NCBI GenBank assembly: GCA_964435025.1
Contig: CAYSXL010000019.1
Coordinates: forward strand, 1-9,994
Direction of reading: 5' to 3'
Length of the DNA stretch: 9,994 nt
Source of the DNA: PWHW01 sp964435025
GTDB lineage: Bacteria > Patescibacteriota > Minisyncoccia > Minisyncoccales > PWPS01
Translations under genes and position numbers: made by a program
The notes under the pieces: generated by a model
The model's database searches: none
Told to the model about the DNA's origin: nothing
The model's input: only the letters and a program-made list of their open reading frames with translations
Shown: positions 1-5,220 of the stretch, piece by piece
Numbering within the stretch: the first letter of the stretch is position 1
Layout of the letters: the number at the start of each line of letters is the position of its first letter

Positions 1-38
1 GCTTCTCACTATCTCGTTTTTCCCCTCTTCCAATAGAT

Positions 39-488
39 TTATCTTTTTTTTATAAGAACTCTTTTTTGATGACCACTGCCCGTACTTTCCGTAGTAATAT
101 CATCTCTTTCCGCTAACGTTATATGAATAATTCTTCTCTCGAAAGGAGACATGGGGGGAAATTTTTTTTCGACTCCTGTGAGTGAAACCTCATCACCCGC
201 TTCCTTCGCAAGTTCTTTTAGGTAGTCCGTCTTCCTCTTCTTGTAATCATTGATATCCAAACTAACAAAAAGAGCGTGGTCGGTCTTTCTTCTTGTGATT
301 GCCTTAAGGAGGCGCTCTATTTCGGCAAGAGTTTGACCTTTTTCACCAATCAGGACTTGAGGGTCTTTCATCTTAACCTTAATATGGAGAGAGTTTTCCT
401 CTTCTAAAAAGAAATCGACCCTTATATCAGGATCTATTAAGAGAAAAAGATTTCTAATTGTTTTCTTTATTTCCTCCATTTTCGTCAC
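39..488 (-). CDS. khpB: KhpB/Jag-like RNA-binding protein (KH + R3H domains)
   Basis: A small cytoplasmic RNA-binding protein of the Jag/SpoIIIJ-associated (KhpB/EloR) family, which binds RNA and in other bacteria affects cell elongation and division. The 149 residues hold a type II KH domain with the loop G48-E-K-G51 in the context VLIGEKGQTLAEIERLLKAI, followed by a C-terminal R3H domain with R118-x-x-x-H122 and the typical ending around TTESTGSGH. The N-terminal Jag-N domain of longer homologues is absent, as in many small genomes. The start is GTG at 488, or ATG at 479 (MEEIKK). Either overlaps the 3' end of yidC (35 or 26 bases) and neither has an upstream SD, so translation is probably coupled to yidC. 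It is the last gene of rpmH-rnpA-yidC-khpB visible here. The family call is firm; the cellular role in this organism is inferred. Confidence 0.93.
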   Translation of the reverse strand: MTKMEEIKKTIRNLFLLIDPDIRVDFFLEEENSLHIKVKMKDPQVLIGEKGQTLAEIERLLKAITRRKTDHALFVSLDINDYKKRKTDYLKELAKEAGDEVSLTGVEKKFPPMSPFERRIIHITLAERDDITTESTGSGHQKRVLIKKR

Positions 489-1179
489 TTTTATCTTTTT
501 TTACAATATACTGCTGAAAAACCGAAAAAGCAACCGTTATTATCCAATAAAGCCCTACTACCGAAGGAAGGGTTAGTAGTATCACGAAGGTGAAGCCGGG
601 GAGAAAGTAAATCATGTGGGTTTGTATTGCTTTTGCCGTGTCTTCTTTCTCTCCTTCCTTTTTCTTGGAGCTTACCATTTTCATTTGTAAATATTGGCCG
701 CCGGCGGCTAAGACGGCAAAAACAATATTTGGAGAAGACAGATCAACAGCTCCGAGAAAATTGTAATTTATAATTTCCGGGGCAGCGACAAAGTCGTATA
801 AATGCTTCATTTCTTCGCTTTCCAGCCCCCTTCTAAATATTTGAAAAAGAGAAACGAGAATAGGGAGCTGAATAAACAGAGGTAACATACCGGAAAAGGG
901 ATTAACTCCCTTCTCCTTGTAAAGGGCCATTATTTTTTTCGATTGCTGCTCTTTGTCGTTCTTGTATTTTTCTTGTATCTTCTTTACTTCCGGCTGAATG
1001 GACTCCATCTCTTTTTGGGATTTTGCAGCCTTGAGCCCCAATGGGTAGAGGACCAGTTTTATAAGGACGGTAATCAGGATAACCGCAATGCCCAGATCAG
1101 CGAAAGGAACGGCGTTATAAAGAAATATAAGTAGGTTAAAAAGAGGTTGGTAAATTAAGGTGTAGAAAAAACTTGCCAT
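454..1179 (-). CDS. yidC: Membrane protein insertase YidC/Oxa1 family
   Basis: Inserts and folds inner-membrane proteins, alone or with the Sec translocon. The 241-residue protein is the short Oxa1-like core without the large periplasmic domain of proteobacterial YidC. The first conserved helix (about 28-48) ends in VLIKLVLYPL. A charged cytoplasmic helical hairpin follows (about 51-95), then the signature ALYKEKGVNPFSGMLPLFIQ (85-104) and a last helix pair around LPSVVGLYWIITVAFSVFQQ (204-223). The hydrophilic groove residue, Arg in E. coli and Bacillus, aligns with Lys41 here, so the positive charge is kept. There is no lipoprotein signal. The gene starts 16 bases after rnpA with no SD, and its 3' end overlaps khpB. 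Confidence 0.96.
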   Translation of the reverse strand: MASFFYTLIYQPLFNLLIFLYNAVPFADLGIAVILITVLIKLVLYPLGLKAAKSQKEMESIQPEVKKIQEKYKNDKEQQSKKIMALYKEKGVNPFSGMLPLFIQLPILVSLFQIFRRGLESEEMKHLYDFVAAPEIINYNFLGAVDLSSPNIVFAVLAAGGQYLQMKMVSSKKKEGEKEDTAKAIQTHMIYFLPGFTFVILLTLPSVVGLYWIITVAFSVFQQYIVKKDKSDENGGNKENN

Positions 1180-1195
1180 ATTGACGTACTTAAAA

Positions 1196-1531
1196 TTAGA
1201 TTAACTTTTGTTTTTCCAAAAGCTCCTTTATTTCTTCTTTTACTCGGGTAAGCTTTATATTTTCTTGTCCTCTTATTACAAAAATCATATCGGAGCCCTC
1301 TTTTATTAAAGGCAAAAGAGACCTTACCGCCTCTCTGAAAACCCTTTTTATTCTATTTCTTTTGCTTGCCTTTTTTTCGAATTTCGCCGGCACTACGAAG
1401 GCGAAACGGGGAAAAAAGAAACTATTCCGCTTTACTTTTATAAAATAAAAACTCCCCTTTACAGATCTTCCCCTTTGAAAGACTTCCTCAAATTCTTTCT
1501 TCTTTCTTATTCTATATTCCGGAGGAAGCAT
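1196..1531 (-). CDS. rnpA: Ribonuclease P protein component
   Basis: Protein subunit of RNase P; it assists the catalytic RNA in removing 5' leaders from pre-tRNAs. The 111 residues match the family in length and layout: MLPPEYRIRKKKEFEEVFQRG at the start (the F-x-x-V-F-x-x-G pattern), the central strand RFAFVVPAKFEKKA, and the RNR signature K57-R-N-R-I-K-R63, followed by a basic helix and a C-terminal EEIKELLEKQK helix. The ATG lies five bases after the rpmH stop, with no SD and directly after a perfect 8-bp hairpin. Co-transcription with rpmH is the usual arrangement. The RNase P RNA gene is not in this window. Confidence 0.96.
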   Translation of the reverse strand: MLPPEYRIRKKKEFEEVFQRGRSVKGSFYFIKVKRNSFFFPRFAFVVPAKFEKKASKRNRIKRVFREAVRSLLPLIKEGSDMIFVIRGQENIKLTRVKEEIKELLEKQKLI

Positions 1532-1536
1532 AAAGC

Positions 1537-1671
1537 TTAGGCGGAAATATTTTTCCGCCCCTTTCTCATTCTTCTTTTCAAAATATTTTTCCCTCCTTTT
1601 GTTTTTTTTCTCACGAGAAAACCGTGAGTTTTTTTTCTTTTTCTGTTTTTGAGTGTTCCGGAGTAAGACAT
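1537..1671 (-). CDS. rpmH: 50S ribosomal protein L34 (bL34)
   Basis: A 44-residue ribosomal protein of the large subunit, found by translating the minus strand upstream of rnpA. It starts MSYSGTLKNRKRKKTHGF and continues through LVRKKTKGGKNILKRRM to RKGRKNISA. The core KRKRKKTHGF...GG...LKRR..KGRK is diagnostic of bL34, the length is exactly typical, and its place before rnpA is conserved across bacteria. The N-terminus differs from the usual M-K-R-T-x-Q-P. ATG at 1671 is the only in-frame start that gives the right length; a second upstream ATG (RC of 1677-1679) is in another frame. The 5' leader is about 26 bases from the predicted promoter, with only a weak purine stretch and no real SD. 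Confidence 0.93.
   Translation of the reverse strand: MSYSGTLKNRKRKKTHGFLVRKKTKGGKNILKRRMRKGRKNISA
1540..1559 (-). promoter_or_regulatory. Hairpin at the rpmH 3' end, before the rnpA start
   Basis: A perfect inverted repeat, GGCGGAAA at 1540-1547 and TTTCCGCC at 1552-1559, with a four-base loop. It covers the last rpmH codons and ends two bases before the stop codon, eight bases before the rnpA ATG. No T-run follows on the minus strand, so it is not an intrinsic terminator. It may be an mRNA processing or stability element, or may limit rnpA translation so that less RNase P protein than L34 is made. The structure is seen; the role is inferred. Confidence 0.5.
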
Positions 1672-1703
1672 GGTTTCATCTTTAATGGTTTAATGACCCG
1701 TAA

Positions 1704-1732
1704 ATTCTACTCTATATTGATGGAAAAGTCAA
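1704..1732 (-). promoter_or_regulatory. Sigma70-type promoter of rpmH-rnpA-yidC-khpB
   Basis: On the minus strand TTGACT (1732-1727) is followed after 17 bases by TAGAAT (1709-1704). That is five of six matches to each consensus box with ideal spacing. The predicted transcription start is near 1697, giving a leader of about 26 bases before the rpmH ATG. A 9-bp inverted repeat, GACCCGTAA at 1695-1703 and TTACGGGTC at 1746-1754, brackets the promoter. Confidence 0.75.
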
Positions 1733-1774
1733 TTTTAAAATTATATTACGGGTCGCTCTATTTTTTTGTTATAG

Positions 1775-1848
1775 TGCCTCGGGAGGGAGTCGAACCCCCA
1801 ACCTGCGGTTCCGAAGACCGACGCTCTATCCAGTTGAGCTACCGAGGC
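1775..1848 (-). tRNA. tRNA-Arg (anticodon UCG)
   Basis: A complete cloverleaf on the minus strand. The acceptor stem GCCTCGG/CCGAGGC has seven pairs. The D arm is GCTC...GAGC with loop AACTGGATA, the anticodon loop CTTCGGA gives UCG (reads CGA), and the T arm is GGGGG-TTCGACT-CCCTC with one G-U pair. The discriminator is A at 1775, and the following bases are not CCA, so the tail must be added by the CCA enzyme. The top pair of the anticodon stem (27-43) is a U-C mismatch. It lies upstream of the rpmH promoter on the same strand and has its own candidate promoter at 1958-1986. Confidence 0.96.
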
Positions 1849-1854
1849 TCTCTG

Positions 1855-1870
1855 CTCGCCTTTCGGCGAG
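1855..1870 (-). other. GNRA-capped hairpin in the tRNA-Arg 5' leader
   Basis: On the minus strand CTCGCC and GGCGAG form a 6-bp stem capped by GAAA, a stable GNRA tetraloop. It sits six bases upstream of the mature tRNA-Arg 5' end. If the leader is transcribed from the 1958-1986 promoter, this hairpin is next to the RNase P cleavage site and may assist processing. There is no T-run on either side, so it is not a terminator. Confidence 0.45.
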
Positions 1871-1917
1871 AAATGCCAAATGACAAAATCCAAAGGACAA
1901 ATTGGAAGGAACCGTTT

Positions 1918-1956
1918 GCCCTGTACCGTGCTTTGCTCTGGTACCGGGCTTTTTTT
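1918..1956 (+). terminator. Terminator-like hairpin plus T7 in the divergent region
   Basis: GCCCTGTACC (1918-1927) pairs with GGTACCGGGC (1940-1949), ten positions with one mismatch and a 12-base loop, followed by seven T residues (1950-1956). In plus orientation this is a textbook intrinsic terminator, yet no plus-strand gene lies upstream in the window. It could stop antisense transcription before the 2016 gene. Read the other way it would be a hairpin at the very 5' end of the tRNA-Arg precursor. The structure is clear; which role applies is not. Confidence 0.5.
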
Positions 1957-1957
1957 G

Positions 1958-1986
1958 ATTGTAGAACACAATGTTCTCTGTTGCAA
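1958..1986 (-). promoter_or_regulatory. Candidate leftward promoter for tRNA-Arg
   Basis: On the minus strand TTGCAA (1986-1981) is followed after exactly 17 bases by TACAAT (1963-1958). The predicted start is near 1951, giving a tRNA-Arg precursor with a leader of about 100 bases that contains two hairpins. The -35 hexamer is its own reverse complement and is shared with the rightward promoter. No better -10 box was seen closer to the tRNA. Confidence 0.5.
1963..1977. promoter_or_regulatory. Palindrome between the divergent promoters (operator candidate)
   Basis: AGAACA (1963-1968), CAA, then TGTTCT (1972-1977) form a perfect 6-bp palindrome with a three-base centre. It lies inside the spacer of the leftward promoter and four bases upstream of the shared -35 box. 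Its position would suit a dimeric regulator acting on both promoters. The GAAC...GTTC core recalls Gram-positive LexA boxes, but the spacing is five instead of four, so I do not assign it to LexA. Confidence 0.35.
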
Positions 1987-2009
1987 TGGCAGTAAATCTT
2001 TTCTATAAT
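1981..2009 (+). promoter_or_regulatory. Rightward promoter giving a leaderless transcript
   Basis: TTGCAA (1981-1986), 17 bases, then a perfect TATAAT (2004-2009). The ATG of the large exported protein begins only seven bases after the -10 box (2016), where transcription is expected to start, so the mRNA should be leaderless. The purines GGGAG at 2010-2014 would lie upstream of the transcript start and sit too close to the ATG to act as an SD. Confidence 0.7.
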
Positions 2010-2015
2010 GGGAGA

Positions 2016-5000
2016 ATGAATAAAGCTATTTTATGCATTGCAATAGTTGCTTTGTTTTTTGTGTTTCCGGCGGTTTCTTTTTCTCAGACGGAAGTTATTT
2101 ATCCCAGTATTCCCGGTATCGAAACACCACAGGAAATTGCTGATGATGGAGGTCTTGAAGAAGATGTTTTGCCTCTTTTTATGGCCTACCTATTCAGGTT
2201 GCTTATTATAGCGTCTCTTCTTACGACTCTCGGAGTTGTTATCTACGGGGGTGTTCTCCATGTCTTTTCCGGTGGCGACCCCGAAAAAAGAAAAGAAGCG
2301 AAGAGGTGGATAGTCAGCGCATTTCAGGGAGCATTCATTGTTCTTGTTTCTCACACGCTCTTATATGCTATCGACTCGAGTTTTGTTATTTTTGAGGCAA
2401 GAAAGGTTGAGGATGCGAGAAGAATAGACAAGGTTGATTTGGAGTGGACCATAAAAAACGTTTATTTTCAAATACCGTTGGGACTTATAGCTGAAAGTGC
2501 CGGTGTTAACGAGAACGCAAGGGATAAAATTTACGATGTTCTTGATGCTACCGATGAGGCGGAAAGACAGGCTGATGCCATAGTGGCGGGAGGTTTTCAA
2601 TTACTGGAAATAATAGAAGAGTGTCCGGAAGGAATGGAATGTGATTGTCACGAACCTTTTTTCTACCCTTATCCCATTCCCTATCTTCCCCATATGCCCC
2701 ATCCAAGGCCTCAAGGAGGGCTTATAGCGCCATATGATCTTGACAGGTCATTTTCCATGGAGAGACCATCGGGACTGCAACAGTCAATATTGGTAAGTGC
2801 CTTAAGAAGAGTGGAAAGAGAAATGGAAAAGATGGAAGAAGGTGAATTTAAAAAAGAATTGGAAAGCATAGTCGCGAGGTTAAAAGGATTGGCTGATGCG
2901 CGAGCAACAACGGAACAATTCAGAAGAGAGAGGGAAAAAGTGGAAGGCTTTTTATCCAAATGGAACGGTAAAATTCAGAATTTTGGCATAGAAAAAAGAA
3001 AGGCTCTCAAGGCGCTACTCCATGCCCTTCCCAAGGCTCACAAAGGATACGACGACACCACCTATTACGCCCAATTTGATCCCCGGTGGGGGGACATGCT
3101 TTACGGAACCCGCACTTTTGCTCGTTCGGCGTGTTACGGGGCGTCAGTAGCTATGGTGGTGGATACTTTACTCGGGGAGACGGTAACTCCTGTTGATATC
3201 CGCAACATTTCCCGCCCCTTTATTTTAAACGGGAGTGTTCACGGTATAGTTCCGAATGCGGCAAATTACTACGGGCTGTCGTATCAAAAACTGGATACGA
3301 TGGAACAAGTCTTGGCGACGCTCGACAGAGGGCGTATGGTCATTATGACGGGAGGCGGGATGCCTCACAACATGTCGCGTGCGGGAGGGCACGCCTATGT
3401 ACTTACGGGGATTGATAGAGAGAAAGGGGTGGTCTACAGAAGTGACCCGGGTCACGCGTATTTACGTACTTTGCCGATTCATGAAATAAAAAGAAGCAAC
3501 GCCGATTTTGCGCATACTATTTACGGAGGTGGTGGCTCACAAGAAGATGAAGGATTCTTCGCTTCTGTCTTAAATAACCTCTTCGGGAGAGAATTTTCCG
3601 CGCAAGGAGAAAAAGTCCTTTCTTTTCTTTCTTCTCTTACGGGCGGTGTTGAGCCGGGCGAGGTTTCGGCCTGTTGTCCTGACTGTCCCGAAATATCACC
3701 GGCGGTCCAGATGAAACTGGCGGATATAAGATTTTTTATGTCTTTATTTAGGAGGAGCCTTTTACAAATGATCGACACCAAGTACCCGCTGGAACAGGAC
3801 ATTTATCACCTTTATAAAACGACAATGATAAAAAGTCTGGGGATGGAGAATCTTCTTTCCTATACCACACTTCTTTTAGACCGGAGACACAAAGAAAGAG
3901 AGGAAGTATATTTAGAGACCTACGAGGAAACACAAGAAGTGGGATCACACTATTACAATCTGTGGTATTTTTGGGATTGGCGTCAGTGGCTGGAGAACAT
4001 AACTTACAAGGTTAGAGCGGGAGGAGAAGTAAGAGAAGAAAACGACCCGTTAACTTTTTATTTGGAAAGACCGAAAAATGACGACACCATAAAGGGAGCC
4101 AAGGAATTGGCGAGAAGAGAGAACTGGCAAACAAGAAGATCTATTCCTCCCTACGTCTGGTGGTATCTCGACAGGAAGGCGGAAGGACCGCCGATAGTAT
4201 GTTCGGAGTGTCTTTACAAAAGAGAAATTCCCCCGTATTTGTGGTGGTATATANNNNNNNNNNNNNNNNNNNNNNNNNNNNNNNNNNNNNNNNNNNNNNN
4301 NNNNNNNNNNNNNNNNNNNNNNNNNNNNNNNNNNNNNNNNNNNNNNNNNNNNNTGATCGAAAAAGACGGGCCTCTTTATCCTCTCTATACCGTAAGACAG
4401 GACATAAAGGAATTATTGGGGAAACTTTCCGAAAAAACAAGTATCGGAGAAGTGATGGCCGCAACAAGAAACATCCCGGATGACATAACTCCCGAGGAAT
4501 TTGAGGAAATGTTCGACCCCGAGGACTTTAGCAGAGCGACGGGGACTCCCGGAGACTATTTAACTTGCGGTATGGAGATACCCGTTGGGGAGACAGTGGA
4601 GCTTATTAGAGAGCACCTCGAGAAAATCTTGGTTGCCGTGGATGATTATCTTGTAGAGGGAGTGTGTTTCTTCGAATTACAGGAGATTATGAACAGGCTC
4701 GCGGAACCTTGCTCTTGTCCTTGTACTTCCTGTAGCGGGTGTGACGAAGACCCTCCCTTTTGCGGTATTTGTGACCTTACTTGTGATAAAGAAGCGATAT
4801 ACGATGCCCATGAAGATGTTTTGATACAGAGGGCGAGACTCACTATGTTTAGAAACCGTATAGCGTCGGTTACTGCCGGATACTTTCAAAACGCAACGGA
4901 AAATCTCTGCCATAGGTTAAATGAGGATATAAAAGGAGAGGGAGAGGGGTGCAAAAACATTACCATGCACGAACTTGTTGCCAGAAAACTTAACTATTCG

Positions 5001-5210
5001 AGAGCTAAACTCAGCGCTTGCGGAACCAGACCCGAGCATTTGGAGGATGTACTGGAAGGAAGAAGAATGGGAAAGATGCCTCTTTTTGGTCCCATTGTTG
5101 AGGAGAAAGATATTCCCAGATACACCAAAACGGAAAGAGGAGGGGCTAGTGTAAATACGAGTGACTTAAATTGGTTCTGTTGTTCGCAGTTACCGGACGA
5201 AGAAAATTAA
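2016..5210 (+). CDS. Large exported pilin-module protein with C39-like cysteine peptidase domain (contains gap)
   Basis: About 1064 residues if the 100-N gap has true length. Layout: signal peptide 1-24 (ending SFSQ); YP linker; two helices (about 52-82 and 98-119) around the basic loop GGDPEKRKEAKRW, like the TrbC/VirB2-like pilin module common in Patescibacteria; Pro/Tyr/His-rich spacer (212-238); coiled coil (about 253-345); C39-like papain-fold domain (about 347-495) starting YYAQFDPRWG with likely triad C373 (SACYGAS), H459 (GGHAYVL) and D477 (SDPG); CCPDC at 553-557; Trp-rich 28-residue repeats from 710; eight Cys between 899 and 923. The basic loop should be cytoplasmic, so everything after helix two faces outside. 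The start at 2016 is preferred over in-frame ATG 1971 because the promoter lies between them. It may act in wall remodelling or surface-protein processing; substrate unknown. Confidence 0.8.
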   Translation: MNKAILCIAIVALFFVFPAVSFSQTEVIYPSIPGIETPQEIADDGGLEEDVLPLFMAYLFRLLIIASLLTTLGVVIYGGVLHVFSGGDPEKRKEAKRWIVSAFQGAFIVLVSHTLLYAIDSSFVIFEARKVEDARRIDKVDLEWTIKNVYFQIPLGLIAESAGVNENARDKIYDVLDATDEAERQADAIVAGGFQLLEIIEECPEGMECDCHEPFFYPYPIPYLPHMPHPRPQGGLIAPYDLDRSFSMERPSGLQQSILVSALRRVEREMEKMEEGEFKKELESIVARLKGLADARATTEQFRREREKVEGFLSKWNGKIQNFGIEKRKALKALLHALPKAHKGYDDTTYYAQFDPRWGDMLYGTRTFARSACYGASVAMVVDTLLGETVTPVDIRNISRPFILNGSVHGIVPNAANYYGLSYQKLDTMEQVLATLDRGRMVIMTGGGMPHNMSRAGGHAYVLTGIDREKGVVYRSDPGHAYLRTLPIHEIKRSNADFAHTIYGGGGSQEDEGFFASVLNNLFGREFSAQGEKVLSFLSSLTGGVEPGEVSACCPDCPEISPAVQMKLADIRFFMSLFRRSLLQMIDTKYPLEQDIYHLYKTTMIKSLGMENLLSYTTLLLDRRHKEREEVYLETYEETQEVGSHYYNLWYFWDWRQWLENITYKVRAGGEVREENDPLTFYLERPKNDDTIKGAKELARRENWQTRRSIPPYVWWYLDRKAEGPPIVCSECLYKREIPPYLWWYIXXXXXXXXXXXXXXXXXXXXXXXXXXXXXXXXXXIEKDGPLYPLYTVRQDIKELLGKLSEKTSIGEVMAATRNIPDDITPEEFEEMFDPEDFSRATGTPGDYLTCGMEIPVGETVELIREHLEKILVAVDDYLVEGVCFFELQEIMNRLAEPCSCPCTSCSGCDEDPPFCGICDLTCDKEAIYDAHEDVLIQRARLTMFRNRIASVTAGYFQNATENLCHRLNEDIKGEGEGCKNITMHELVARKLNYSRAKLSACGTRPEHLEDVLEGRRMGKMPLFGPIVEEKDIPRYTKTERGGASVNTSDLNWFCCSQLPDEEN
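4143..4253 (+). repeat. Trp-rich tandem repeat (28 residues) cut by the gap
   Basis: The motif IPPYVWWYL begins at codon 4143 (residue 710), and IPPYLWWYI begins at codon 4227 (residue 738). The period is exactly 84 bases or 28 residues. The unit also contains GPP and a C-x-x-C (CSEC). The second copy is cut off by the N run. After the gap the protein continues IEKDGPLYP, which resembles the unit's own tail (LDRKAEGPP), so more copies may be hidden in the gap. Confidence 0.65.
4254..4353. other. Assembly gap (100 N)
   Basis: Exactly one hundred undetermined bases inside the large exported protein. A round number usually marks a scaffold join of unknown real length. The reading frame is continuous on both sides when counted as 100, but this does not prove the length. 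Confidence 0.99.
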
Positions 5211-5220
5211 TCTTCTTCTT

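Noticed and set aside
1963..1977. LexA (SOS) box
   Set aside because: The GAAC and GTTC halves are five bases apart instead of the four of the Gram-positive LexA box, and the neighbouring genes are not repair genes.
1741..1986. Minus-strand frame containing SVAQLDRASVFGTAG, and the opposing plus-strand frame 1624-1995 with REGVEPPTCGSED
   Set aside because: Both are translations of the tRNA-Arg gene and its flanks, a familiar spurious product in databases.
1971..2015. Upstream in-frame ATG at 1971 as start of the large exported protein
   Set aside because: It would add 15 residues before a good signal peptide, and it lies upstream of the -35 and -10 boxes that directly precede ATG 2016.
1849..2015. 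Replication origin at the strand switch next to rpmH
   Set aside because: rpmH often lies near oriC, but I found no DnaA-box cluster, no strongly A/T-rich unwinding region and no dnaA gene here.
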